Below, one piece after another: positions 3,855-12,654 of a stretch of 34,755 bases of DNA. Positions within the stretch are counted from its first letter, which is position 1. The number at the start of each line of letters is the position of its first letter. The stretch lies in the IMG/VR virus record IMGVR_UViG_3300032087_003792, positions 1-34,755 of that record, one strand, 5' to 3'. The notes under the pieces were generated by a model. That model was not told where the DNA came from. It saw only the letters and a program-made list of their open reading frames with translations, and did not search any database. The translations under genes and the position numbers were made by a program. The stretch is from a virus.

Positions 3855-6207
3855 GTTGCTGCGTGGGGCTTAGTCTCTCGTCTTGCTGGGCCTGCCCGAT
3901 ACCTAAGCTCATTGCGCCCCTTTGAACCGCTTCTGCGGCACTTTGCCTACCCGCTTGTGCGCGCTCTATGGCCGGCGCCAGAGACTGCAAGCGCGACGCC
4001 TGTAGCAGCAATTGCTCCGGCGTCATGCGTTGTGTTAAGACAGGCGCCATCTCTTCCGTCAGCCGCTCTATGCGCTGCGACTGAGGCGTGCTGCCGACGA
4101 GCGCCTCTGTCGCCTTTTTGGCGCCGACCGTAAGCAAGCCCTGCTCTCCGACTTCTTCCGCTAAAGACTTGCCGGTGATTTCCTTAAGGCGCTCCATTAA
4201 GACTTGACGATTAAACGTCGCTGAGTTTCTCGACGCCAGCGCCCGCATCATCATGGCCTCAGACGTGTCGCGGATCTGCTTGCCGATGATGTCTGCGTCC
4301 TCGTCGCCAAGGACCATGCGCAGCTTCGTCGCCACGGCGCGCGTGTTCATTGCCTTTAAAGTTGCCAGAGCTTCAATTATTTCTTGCTCGCTTGACGCTG
4401 TTACCGGCTTTTTAGCGTTTGCCGCAATCTCGTCTATGCGATTGCGCAGAGCTTGGCGAAGCTGCCCTACGGATACGTCATCCATATTCTCTATGGAGAG
4501 CATAACATCTTCGCGCGTGACTTTTGGGTTAAGTATGTTGTCGCCAAGATCCGCGGCGTTTCTCATATCATCGACATCGTTAGCAACGGCGCGCGCGTCT
4601 TTATACGATGGGCTCACGTCATCCAGCGATTTCCGCAAGTTAAATGCGAATTTGCGCAGTGACATATACTCAGACATATCGCCGGCGCGCTTAGCTACAT
4701 CGCTTAAACCAAAAAGCCTTCTTGATAAAACGTCTACCATTTCGACCGTAGGCACGCGAAATACTGTGTAAGATCCATCCGCGTTTGAGGTGACGCTTAG
4801 ATCCGCTCTTTGTGAGGCTGGGATGTTTTCAAACACCTCATTTAGCTCGGCCTCTTTTACACGCTGCCCACCCAAAAAGTCAGTAGGGACACCGTCCCTT
4901 CTTAACGCTTTTTTAGCTTGTGAGAGTTCTTCTGGCGACGCTCTATTGACAAGCTCAATAACTCTGGCGCCTTTTTCTGTGTCTGGGTCAATTTTGACAC
5001 TATACGCCTCACCATATATTTTTTGACGCTCTTCTCTGGTACTCTCCATGATCCCAGACTTTTGCGTTTTAATGCCGCCATCTTTAGTCACCTCGCCAAG
5101 CACGGTGTCGAGAGTTTTATTTAAATCGTTAGACGCTGCAACGGCTGTCTCGTTTAAGTTGTCTGTTGCTATTTTGGCGCCCTTGCCGCTGCTTTGTGAA
5201 ATCGTGTCAAGCAGGCTTGCGGTATTCGGACCCACCGCAACCAAGCTGCCGTATGGACCAGAGTTTTCTACGGACTGCACGGCGTCCGCCGCGTCCTTGG
5301 CCAAGGTATCCGCCACCACTGATGCCGCTTCTCTTTTGAAGCCAAGGCTTTCGATAATGTCCTTGACTGGACGTTCTAAGTATTTCCCATACCCGTAGCC
5401 TACGGCGCCCGCAATTGGTGCACCCGCGGCGCCAAAGAGCCCGCCGCCAACGGCGCCGGATGTTGCCTGCCTCTGCGCCTCATCGACGCCGCCTTCGCCA
5501 TATCCGGCAATTAGCCCCTCCAAGCCGCCAAGGGTGGTCCCATAAAGGCCACCTTGGCCTATTTTACCCACCATACTGTCGGCGCGCAGCGCCGGCGCAA
5601 AAGGAGCCGCCGTTGCCACGCCGGTGGCGAGGCGGGAGGCGCCAGAGGTAATAGGTGCCTCTTGCTCTCTGCGCTCTATGGCTTGGCCAATTAATCCCGT
5701 GGCCGCTTCTGGCGAGATGCCTTCGCCGCCCTCAAATAAATACGGAATGCCGGTTTTACTTATTGTGGAAGCTAATTGGCCAGCTACCGGCTCAACGTAT
5801 CCACGCACAAACGGCATGCCTTTTGCGGCGGATAGTACGCGCGTCGGAAGCTCTCCAATTAATTCTTGAGCGGTTTCTCCTTTTACGACTGAGCCAACGT
5901 CTCCCTTGGCGGCTCTGATCTGCGCTATTCTTGCTGGATCTGTCGTCGAGAAGCCTTCGTCGAAATATGTCTCCGCCCCGTCCGGCATCTTAACGATCAT
6001 GCCGCCGCCAGTAAATCGCTCGACAACTTCCGTTCCGGCAGGCGCCGGCTTATCGTATCCCTGCAATTTGATTTTATTAGCAAAGCTGGAAAAGTTGTCG
6101 AAATTATCCGTGTAATGCTTATTATATAAGTATTCGGCTAATGTCTGGTCGTCCATCTCGCTTAGCTCAGGGTTTTTAGATCTGAAACGCTTTAAAAAGT
6201 CTGACAT
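3823..6207 (-). CDS. Large internal virion / DNA ejection protein (794 aa)
   Basis: Located last in the virion operon, after the transglycosylase gene, where short-tailed phages carry proteins that are ejected with the DNA. The N-terminal 60 residues have a TLAEYLYNKHY-type helical motif. Residues about 200-285 are extremely Gly/Ala-rich with mildly hydrophobic runs (GLYGTTLGGLEGLIAGYG; GAVGGGLFGAAGAPIAGAVG) that could insert into a membrane. The remainder is long, helical and charged, ending in a Gln/Ala-rich segment. AAGGGG precedes the ATG. No catalytic motif is visible. The role as ejection protein is inferred from size, composition and position. Confidence 0.7.
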   Translation of the reverse strand: MSDFLKRFRSKNPELSEMDDQTLAEYLYNKHYTDNFDNFSSFANKIKLQGYDKPAPAGTEVVERFTGGGMIVKMPDGAETYFDEGFSTTDPARIAQIRAAKGDVGSVVKGETAQELIGELPTRVLSAAKGMPFVRGYVEPVAGQLASTISKTGIPYLFEGGEGISPEAATGLIGQAIERREQEAPITSGASRLATGVATAAPFAPALRADSMVGKIGQGGLYGTTLGGLEGLIAGYGEGGVDEAQRQATSGAVGGGLFGAAGAPIAGAVGYGYGKYLERPVKDIIESLGFKREAASVVADTLAKDAADAVQSVENSGPYGSLVAVGPNTASLLDTISQSSGKGAKIATDNLNETAVAASNDLNKTLDTVLGEVTKDGGIKTQKSGIMESTREERQKIYGEAYSVKIDPDTEKGARVIELVNRASPEELSQAKKALRRDGVPTDFLGGQRVKEAELNEVFENIPASQRADLSVTSNADGSYTVFRVPTVEMVDVLSRRLFGLSDVAKRAGDMSEYMSLRKFAFNLRKSLDDVSPSYKDARAVANDVDDMRNAADLGDNILNPKVTREDVMLSIENMDDVSVGQLRQALRNRIDEIAANAKKPVTASSEQEIIEALATLKAMNTRAVATKLRMVLGDEDADIIGKQIRDTSEAMMMRALASRNSATFNRQVLMERLKEITGKSLAEEVGEQGLLTVGAKKATEALVGSTPQSQRIERLTEEMAPVLTQRMTPEQLLLQASRLQSLAPAIERAQAGRQSAAEAVQRGAMSLGIGQAQQDERLSPTQQLMRALGMPSY

Positions 6208-6220
6208 CTTTTACCCCTTA

Positions 6221-7636
6221 CTATAAAATGCCTAAAGGATCTTGTTGATCTTCTGGCTCTGGGTCGCCTGCCAGCCAAGGAGGTTCCCCGCCCAATGCTT
6301 GGTCGAGTTTGGCTTTATCATTTGTAGTTAAATACGCTTTTCTAATAATTTTTTCATAATTACGTTTGATTTTGTTCAAGTCAGCCAAAACTTTTTCTTT
6401 CTTTTGGTTAAAATTTAACTTTTGAATGTCACTTTCAAGTAGTTCGAGCTCTTTCTCGGAGACAGATCCTAAAGTCGCCCCGCTGGCCTTTAGGTTCATA
6501 AGTGCGTCCAGAGCCATATTTGATCTTAGAGTTTGAGCGTCAATTCGTACCTGTCCCGCTTCAGTCCACGGTATTTTTCCAAACATCCAACCCCAAAGCC
6601 CTGTGGTGCCTTCTTTTTCTTTAACTGTTCTTAGCAGATCGTCCACTGTCGCAAGTGTGGCGCTTGCGCTAGAGGCAGCGGCTGTCTCCGCTTTTTGCGT
6701 TGCCTCTATTCTGTCGGCCTCTTTAACCAGCATGTCTATCATTGGCGTCAGGGTAACGGTTGGGTTCATTGCTTGAAACTGCGCGAGTTGCTGCGCCCTT
6801 GCGCGCAGTTGCTCTGGAGACATTTGCGAAAGATCCATGCCGCCAGTCATGCCTCCGCCCATTGTATCTCCGCCGCCAAACATTTTCTGCATCATCTGTT
6901 GCCGCGCCTGCGCCGCCTTCGCCTTACGCGCCTGATCGGAGCGCGTGGTGAAGTCTGACAGCAAATTCTGTACGCTGTTGCCCTCAAGACCTTGCAACGC
7001 CATCCCAGCGTCCTTGATAGCTGCGAATGAAAGCATTCTGCGCTGGGTCTTGGAGAGGTTTGCATATGGATCATTAGCCGCTTGAGATGCAACTTTTGCC
7101 GCTTCCTCTTCGCGTATTCTCCGCAAGAGCGCCGGCGTTACTGGCGTTCCCTCTCTCATGCTCTCTGGCACAATGTCTATGGGTGCGTTGACAGGTGCGC
7201 TTGAAGGGGCGCCGGTTTGAGAAACTATAGTCTTTTGATTAGGGTTCATGATATTATTCCCCATTATTTTTTCGATGTAAGCCTGAGTTTCAGGATAATT
7301 AGGTATTCCACCTTTATCCCTTACCGTTTGAGGTCCAGCGTTATAAGCGGCCAAAGCCAAAGGATAGCTGCCAAACTCATCAAGCTGCATTTTCAGATAT
7401 TTTGCAGATCCTTCTATATTTTGCTTTGGATCAAACCTATCTGTGATCCCAACGTCTTGTGCCGCCGCCTCGCCAAGCTGGCCATAGCCAACGTAATCTC
7501 TTCCACGAACCACGCTCTTTGCATTTGGGTCGAAACTACTTTCGGCAAAAAGCATTTTGGTAAATATGTCAGGATCGACCCCATATTGAGCCGCCATTTG
7601 CCTTGCATATACCCTTGGATCAAAGCTCTCAGCCAT
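6221..7636 (-). CDS. Internal virion protein with lytic transglycosylase (SLT) domain (471 aa)
   Basis: Residues about 8-128 are a lysozyme-like SLT domain: the catalytic Glu lies in MLFAESSF (E32), followed by GYGQL (50-54), AAYNAGP (96-102) and Y120, the standard order for peptidoglycan transglycosylases. The remaining 340 residues are helical, with a Gly/Met-rich linker near 255-270 and long charged helices, as expected for an ejected virion protein that opens the cell wall locally during DNA entry. The start overlaps the upstream stop as TAATG. Confidence 0.85.
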   Translation of the reverse strand: MAESFDPRVYARQMAAQYGVDPDIFTKMLFAESSFDPNAKSVVRGRDYVGYGQLGEAAAQDVGITDRFDPKQNIEGSAKYLKMQLDEFGSYPLALAAYNAGPQTVRDKGGIPNYPETQAYIEKIMGNNIMNPNQKTIVSQTGAPSSAPVNAPIDIVPESMREGTPVTPALLRRIREEEAAKVASQAANDPYANLSKTQRRMLSFAAIKDAGMALQGLEGNSVQNLLSDFTTRSDQARKAKAAQARQQMMQKMFGGGDTMGGGMTGGMDLSQMSPEQLRARAQQLAQFQAMNPTVTLTPMIDMLVKEADRIEATQKAETAAASSASATLATVDDLLRTVKEKEGTTGLWGWMFGKIPWTEAGQVRIDAQTLRSNMALDALMNLKASGATLGSVSEKELELLESDIQKLNFNQKKEKVLADLNKIKRNYEKIIRKAYLTTNDKAKLDQALGGEPPWLAGDPEPEDQQDPLGIL

Positions 7637-8496
7637 TATCCTATCCCGCTAAATCCGCCTAATCCTACTGGCCCGCCAAACGCAAGAGAGCCAAATGCGC
7701 TCAATCCTTTGCCAAGTCCAGACATCATGGTGCCAAGGCCACCCGTCGTCGTGGTCGTCGTGCCAATACCCGCTGGGAAGCCCGCATTGGCGCCAGAGAG
7801 CACGCCAAACTGTGTCAGAGGATAGGCGCGCGCCAATTCAAACTCTCTATACAGAGCATCCAATTCGCCCTGCCCCAAGCTCCGCGCCGCTTCGCCGGCG
7901 GTCATTTGAGAGCCAAGGATGGCAAGTTGGTTACTGAGGCTCGTTGAACCCGTATCGGCCAGCAAGCCCGCCGCCTGCATTTGCTGTAAGTCTTCCGCCG
8001 TTTTTCTAGCCACGGCGCTTTCGTAACCTCTCGTTTGTAAATTCCCCAGAGTTTCTGCCATGCCAACGTCATACGCGCCAAGCTCGGCACCGGCGCGCGT
8101 TTCAAATGCGGTGTTGCCAAATGCTTTACCGCGGCGCTGCGCAAGGTCCACCGTACGCTCTTCACGCTGGCGCTCCATGCGCGCCATAGTTGGGTCGATG
8201 ATGTTTTGTGTATACTGTTGTGTATACGCATTGATGTCTGCGGCGCGCTCCTCTGGCGTTTGGGTGGCAAACTTGCGGTATATGTCCGCAGCTTCTTTGA
8301 TCTCGCTGGGTAATGTAAGAGCGCCGTAGCCGCCGTATGCAGTTTCTTGTAGTGGGTCAAACGGCTGGACAAACTCGCCCGTGTATTCCTCAAAGGGAGT
8401 TTCCGCTATATTCTTTGCAAAGGGGATGAGCGTTTCTGTAATGAACTCCTTCTGGAGCGGGTCCATTTCGCTTTTTGTTGTTTGCTTACTGCCCAT
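7636..8496 (-). CDS. Virion-associated (probable internal/ejection) protein (286 aa)
   Basis: A mostly helical protein with a conserved-looking N-terminal segment (KEFITETLIPFAKNIAETPF, then YTGEFVQPFDPLQETAYGG), a charged central helix region and a Gly/Thr-rich, mildly hydrophobic C-terminus (GAGF and LGTMMSGLGKGLSAFGSLAF-like stretches). Similar proteins precede the transglycosylase gene in many marine podovirus-like genomes. GGAGG lies seven bases before the ATG. The ejection-complex role is inferred from position; no enzymatic motif is seen. Confidence 0.65.
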   Translation of the reverse strand: MGSKQTTKSEMDPLQKEFITETLIPFAKNIAETPFEEYTGEFVQPFDPLQETAYGGYGALTLPSEIKEAADIYRKFATQTPEERAADINAYTQQYTQNIIDPTMARMERQREERTVDLAQRRGKAFGNTAFETRAGAELGAYDVGMAETLGNLQTRGYESAVARKTAEDLQQMQAAGLLADTGSTSLSNQLAILGSQMTAGEAARSLGQGELDALYREFELARAYPLTQFGVLSGANAGFPAGIGTTTTTTGGLGTMMSGLGKGLSAFGSLAFGGPVGLGGFSGIG

Positions 8497-8498
8497 CT

Positions 8499-8945
8499 CT
8501 AAACCTCCGCCTCGAAGTGTCTATACATTTCTTTAAAGCCTGCCTTCTTGGCAATCCTCGAAAAGCCAATACGCCCGTCCGCTTCAATCGCGTCGAGCTT
8601 TCCGGCTTTTGCAAATTCTCTCAAGATACGCACCGCGTCCTCAATCCATAATTTCATGTCCATGCCGCCTACATATTCTAGCAGTAAGGTGTTTCTTTGA
8701 GGGTGCTTCACGACGCTCGTTATGAACGCGGCAACCAGCGTGTCCTCCATGTGAACGGTCCAAAGTAAAGACAGCCCACTCATAATATCGCCAAGCACAT
8801 CCTCTTTACTGGCGTTGCGCTCGTTTACCCCAATCGCGGGAAGCAGCAATGGTAATGCCTTTACCAGCACCCTCTCAGGTTCGTCAACAACGGGCAGCAC
8901 GGTGATCCGTGGCTTTGCTCTCAATTGTACAACATTATCAATCAT
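8499..8945 (-). CDS. GNAT-like fold virion-operon protein (148 aa)
   Basis: The pattern of central strands (DTLVAAFITSVV, NTLLLEYVGG), a helix (LREFAKAGKLDAIEADGR) and a final IGFSRIAKKAGFKEMYRHFE is the usual C-terminal half of phage GNAT-like proteins found between tail and internal-protein genes. A typical acetyl-CoA P-loop (Q/RxxGxG/A) is not evident, so acetyltransferase activity is uncertain. The ATG overlaps the stop of the fibre-like gene (ATGA). Confidence 0.55.
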   Translation of the reverse strand: MIDNVVQLRAKPRITVLPVVDEPERVLVKALPLLLPAIGVNERNASKEDVLGDIMSGLSLLWTVHMEDTLVAAFITSVVKHPQRNTLLLEYVGGMDMKLWIEDAVRILREFAKAGKLDAIEADGRIGFSRIAKKAGFKEMYRHFEAEV

Positions 8946-9595
8946 CCGTGAAGCCTTACCATTGATATGGTTGCAGAGGGTGTTGCTGGCGCAAAAGCAG
9001 TCGCGGCAACAGCCTCCAAATATCCGCTGGTGCTGTCAGTTGCCCACATAATTTCTATGTAATCGCCAGCCGAAAGTTGTAAAATTGAGCTCTTAGTCAC
9101 AACAAGCGTTGAGCCGTTTTGATGTAACGTGTTTTCCATTGCCGATTTGGAAATGTCTGTGCCGTTTATTTTTGTCCAGAACCACATTGTGACCGTTGCG
9201 GCAGAAGTTGACGCCATCTGAGTGGAATATGTTACCGAATACTGCCCCGCTTCATCCACAATCAAGCGGGAAGCGGGTGTTCCGTTTGTTATACCAGAGG
9301 CTAAGTCTTGAGTAAAAGTTAAGGCATAAGCGGTATTTATTGAGGCGGCAGTTTGGTTTGTACTAACAGTGCCATCGTAATGGCCATCCTCTAAGACTAT
9401 TTGTCGAAACTCATTATTCTTTGACACAACGGGATACCCGTTCACATCATCCCACAAGATCACGCCGTTTTCTGACGGGTTATCGTCAGCCGTTTTAAAA
9501 GCCAGCTTGGCTAAGTTTCTTTGCAGGTACAAAGAAATCTGTCTACCCCATTGACGTAAGTCAGGGCCAATTGGGGGCAAAGCTGGTATAGGCAT
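8942..9595 (-). CDS. Fibre/decoration protein with jelly-roll-like C-terminal domain (217 aa)
   Basis: An N-terminal helical segment with QWGRQISLYLQRNL is followed by about 150 residues of beta-rich, Ser/Thr-rich sequence with alternating strands (YALTFTQDL, GQYSVTYSTQMAS, TVTMWFWTKING, GDYIEIMWATDS). This is the usual look of a C1q/TNF-like jelly roll in phage head or tail fibres. It is encoded between the gp10-like tail protein and the GNAT-like protein, with TAATG coupling. Exact virion position unknown. Confidence 0.6.
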   Translation of the reverse strand: MPIPALPPIGPDLRQWGRQISLYLQRNLAKLAFKTADDNPSENGVILWDDVNGYPVVSKNNEFRQIVLEDGHYDGTVSTNQTAASINTAYALTFTQDLASGITNGTPASRLIVDEAGQYSVTYSTQMASTSAATVTMWFWTKINGTDISKSAMENTLHQNGSTLVVTKSSILQLSAGDYIEIMWATDSTSGYLEAVAATAFAPATPSATISMVRLHG

Positions 9596-11118
9596 TATCG
9601 TTTACCTGCGGGAAACGCATCGACGCGCATGTTGCCTACGCGCCAATCTTTACCCGCGGTGCCGTCCACACGCATGCGGAATTGACGACCAGCAAAACGC
9701 ACGCCGGTTGGGTTTGCCGGACTATATGGCCCGTGGGTGCTTTCGGTGTCGTTTGGGTAAAATCTCGTCTTGAATTTTAGGCTGACTTCACCCTGCGTTT
9801 TTTCGTCTGGTATAAGCTGCATGATGTTCATTGTCTGATCGCCGTTGCCCAAGGATATTGGGCCAGTCTCAGCAAAAACGTCTGCGCCGTCGTAACTGAG
9901 GCTGGTTTCATGCTCATATACAGTTTTATTAGTTGCTATTAAGAGCGGGTGTTTAAAGACGCCGCGAGGGACACCGGCTGTTCTGGACAGGTTTCCAGTT
10001 ATCCAATAATTATCGTTATAGTTGTATGCCACGTAGCGGTTTACTTCTTGGCTGTTTGAAGACGGATAAAACCACCAAATTTCTCCGTACTCCACATTTG
10101 ACCATGCCCAAATTTGGCTTTGCTGGTCACGGTTAAAGTCATCAAACACGTAATCGTGCACGGCGCACGGCAGTTGCTGCACGGTGTTTCCTTGAAATGC
10201 GAAGAACCCTCTCTGGCCCATCCAGAAGGCGCCCATATCAACATCGATTGCGGCTTTGCGCGATATGGCACCACACGCGGTGCCTACCCTTTCAAATCCA
10301 AAGATAAACGGGCTACCGACGAAGCGAGCGACGTGGGCGTCTACGTCTGTAATAATTAACGTCTGGCCGCGCGTCCGTAATCCCTGCATTATCATTCCAC
10401 TCGTCTGGAGCTCCTGACTGCCCGCTTGGTTCGTGGTGGCCGCCGTCCATGTCGTATTGTCCTCTTGATCGCACCAGTACACTTTACGCGGGTTTGCGTA
10501 GCTTTCCGCTGGGAACCTGCCTCCAAGAGCAAACAAAAAACGCTCTTCCGTCACAACTAGACCAAAACAGTCTATCGGCGCATTACTGATTGCCGCCGCT
10601 TCCGCCGTAGATCCAAGCTGCCACTCAAGAAGCCGCCCATCGCCATTTCCCGCCACCTTGGCGCTACAAGCAACGAGATACTCGCCAAAGTTGTCTAGTG
10701 ACCAGACAGTCGCCTCTGAGTAGTTTCCATAATTACTGCGCTCGTCGCCATAGCTTTCGCTGCCATAATCGCCGTATCCGTAGCCGGTAATTACGGAAGC
10801 CTTTTCCAACCCCGCGTTTAATGCGTTACCTACTCCGGTGGGAGTTATATCATAAAGCGTGTTAGAGCCCACCATTACCACAAGCTCGTTGTACGATCCG
10901 CCAGCAAGATATACGGACCCGTCTAAACTTTCCCACGCATGCATTCCGCGAATGGTGTTTGTGCTAAATGACGTTTTGCGCTCGCTCCAGCCCTTTACGG
11001 GGCGCAAGCTGCCATCCCGCCACCGCACCAAGCTGCCGTCACGCCAGCGGTTTGATTGCTCTAGGTCGGTGCCGTTGCGGTAGAACCCCGCGGGGATGTC
11101 TAAAGCTAAAAGTGTCAT
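9595..11118 (-). CDS. P22 gp10-like tail / DNA stabilisation protein (507 aa)
   Basis: The N-terminus (IPAGFYRNGTDLEQSNRWRDGSLVRWRDGSLRPVKGW) is the hallmark start of P22 gp10-type packaged-DNA stabilisation proteins, which plug the portal/adaptor channel and attach the tail. The body shows repeated beta-strand blocks with aromatic turns, for example RGFFAFQGNTVQQLP and GEIWWFYPSS, consistent with a beta-propeller. Its length is within the family's usual range. The start overlaps the stop of the neighbouring adhesin gene. Confidence 0.82.
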   Translation of the reverse strand: MTLLALDIPAGFYRNGTDLEQSNRWRDGSLVRWRDGSLRPVKGWSERKTSFSTNTIRGMHAWESLDGSVYLAGGSYNELVVMVGSNTLYDITPTGVGNALNAGLEKASVITGYGYGDYGSESYGDERSNYGNYSEATVWSLDNFGEYLVACSAKVAGNGDGRLLEWQLGSTAEAAAISNAPIDCFGLVVTEERFLFALGGRFPAESYANPRKVYWCDQEDNTTWTAATTNQAGSQELQTSGMIMQGLRTRGQTLIITDVDAHVARFVGSPFIFGFERVGTACGAISRKAAIDVDMGAFWMGQRGFFAFQGNTVQQLPCAVHDYVFDDFNRDQQSQIWAWSNVEYGEIWWFYPSSNSQEVNRYVAYNYNDNYWITGNLSRTAGVPRGVFKHPLLIATNKTVYEHETSLSYDGADVFAETGPISLGNGDQTMNIMQLIPDEKTQGEVSLKFKTRFYPNDTESTHGPYSPANPTGVRFAGRQFRMRVDGTAGKDWRVGNMRVDAFPAGKR

Positions 11119-12134
11119 GAGTTTAACTCGTAATAAGTTACAAAGATTGCGCCTTGCGAGCCGGCACCACCGCCCACGTAACGGGTCGCGTCGCCGCCGC
11201 TTTCCGTTGCCCCGCCGCCTCCACCGCCTCCGTAATTTGCTCCGTCGGCGCCATAGACGGGGTAATTAACGCTGGCATTACCGCCGCCGCCGCTGAAAGT
11301 TCCAGTAACATCAGATCCCCACTCGGACGGCTTAATTGTAACACCGTTCCCGAAATCTGGCGAGCCACCGTCGCTTGCTGCAGTCTGGTCACCGCCAACA
11401 TTAAGCCCAAAACCTCCTGTGCCTGTGTAATTACTACTACCGCCGGACCCCGTACCGCCCGCAGAAGGCGAACATTGCCCCCAATATGAATGCGTTGTGG
11501 CTGTGCTATTTTGGCCAACAGGTGTCGTGGTTGTCGGTGTAGTTGTAGCCAAACCCTGCCTACTTCCAAACCCGCGCAGACCGCCTGTGGCGCTTATTGT
11601 AGTGCCATCTCCGTCAGGATTAAAAGACGTTGTACCTCCATTATAGCCAGATTTAGCACCCTGACTGGCATTTGATTGTCTTGATACTCTGGCGCCTCCA
11701 GCGCCAATAGAGATGACTGCGCTTGTTATACTGTCATTTGAAACACTAAAGCTGCGAAAGGCAACTCCGCCGCCGCCGCCCCCGCTTGCGACATCCTCTC
11801 GCCCACTATCTTGGGCCGCGCAGCCGCCTGATCCGCCGCCGCCAACGACATAAACATTATATTGCACACAGTCAGTCTGTGAGGGTGTCCATGAAGTCCC
11901 ACTTGTGATAGTTTGAGTGGTGCCTTTTTTCCGTAAAATGCGAGACTGGCCTCGAAAATCAGAAAAAGACGTTTCCGCGCCGGAGGCTGGAAGGGTGTCA
12001 GGGACAGAGGCAATGCCACCATTAAACGAGCCGTTAAGAGAAATAGGGTCTGTGCCGCCAAAGTAAGTGCGTAACTCACTCATGGACACGGGAGTATTGC
12101 CATGACCGAAATTATCTGAAGATGTAATCGTCAT
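11115..12134 (-). CDS. Glycine-rich tail fibre adhesin (339 aa)
   Basis: Residues 1-70 carry a phage fibre attachment module: MSELRTYFGGTDPISLNGSFNGG, then an ETSFSDFRGQSR motif, as in many cyanophage and marine-phage fibres. From about residue 95 the protein is dominated by polyglycine runs (VGGGGSGG, GGGGGG twice) separated by variable Ser/Thr/Asn segments, and ends QGAIFVTYYELNS. This resembles glycine-rich (polyglycine-helix sandwich) receptor-binding tips, in which variable loops between glycine helices choose the receptor. Receptor binding is inferred. Confidence 0.72.
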   Translation of the reverse strand: MTITSSDNFGHGNTPVSMSELRTYFGGTDPISLNGSFNGGIASVPDTLPASGAETSFSDFRGQSRILRKKGTTQTITSGTSWTPSQTDCVQYNVYVVGGGGSGGCAAQDSGREDVASGGGGGGVAFRSFSVSNDSITSAVISIGAGGARVSRQSNASQGAKSGYNGGTTSFNPDGDGTTISATGGLRGFGSRQGLATTTPTTTTPVGQNSTATTHSYWGQCSPSAGGTGSGGSSNYTGTGGFGLNVGGDQTAASDGGSPDFGNGVTIKPSEWGSDVTGTFSGGGGNASVNYPVYGADGANYGGGGGGGATESGGDATRYVGGGAGSQGAIFVTYYELNS

Positions 12135-12625
12135 TATGCACTTCCAAATGCTGTAATGTCACCCTCTGCGGTCACTTCGCCCGTAGTCGATAGCTTAAAA
12201 ACATCAACGCTACTGTACTGAAACTTTAAATCTGTGTCGGAAACGTAGATCTTCCAGTCTCCAATTTCAAAGCTGGTTCCAGTGACAGAGCTTGTCGATG
12301 TAAGCGCCCCGCTGGCAATTTCACCCGCAGAGCCATAAATAACCGCCTTTGAGTTTACCACTGTATTACTGACGGCAGTGTTAAGTAGGTCAAGCTCTGC
12401 GGTAGTTACAGACGCAGTGCTCAACTTATTTAATTCAGCCGCCGTCGAGGCAACCGCGGTGCCGTTAATTGCCCATGAGCCTTCCGTGAGATCCGGCTCA
12501 ATTGTTACTTTTCCAGTGCCAGTACCGTTTAACGTGCTTTGAAGGGCTAAGAGACCCGTATTAAGAGTAGTACCCCATGTGTCAGTTGACGCACCCACGG
12601 TCGGGCGTTCGATCGAAATAGCCAT
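12134..12625 (-). CDS. Tail fibre/structural protein (163 aa)
   Basis: The start MAISIERPTVGASTDTWGTTLN and the ASTAAELNKLSTASVTTAELDLLN segment (the recurrent VASTAAELN motif of phage fibres) identify a fibre shaft or linker protein, followed by short beta repeats (IGDWKIYVSDTDLKFQYSS). The ATG has AAGGAG upstream after a 29-nt gap from the next gene. It probably assembles with the polyglycine adhesin encoded immediately downstream. Confidence 0.65.
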   Translation of the reverse strand: MAISIERPTVGASTDTWGTTLNTGLLALQSTLNGTGTGKVTIEPDLTEGSWAINGTAVASTAAELNKLSTASVTTAELDLLNTAVSNTVVNSKAVIYGSAGEIASGALTSTSSVTGTSFEIGDWKIYVSDTDLKFQYSSVDVFKLSTTGEVTAEGDITAFGSA

Positions 12626-12654
12626 GCTAAACTCCTTTTGTGCAAAATATCACA

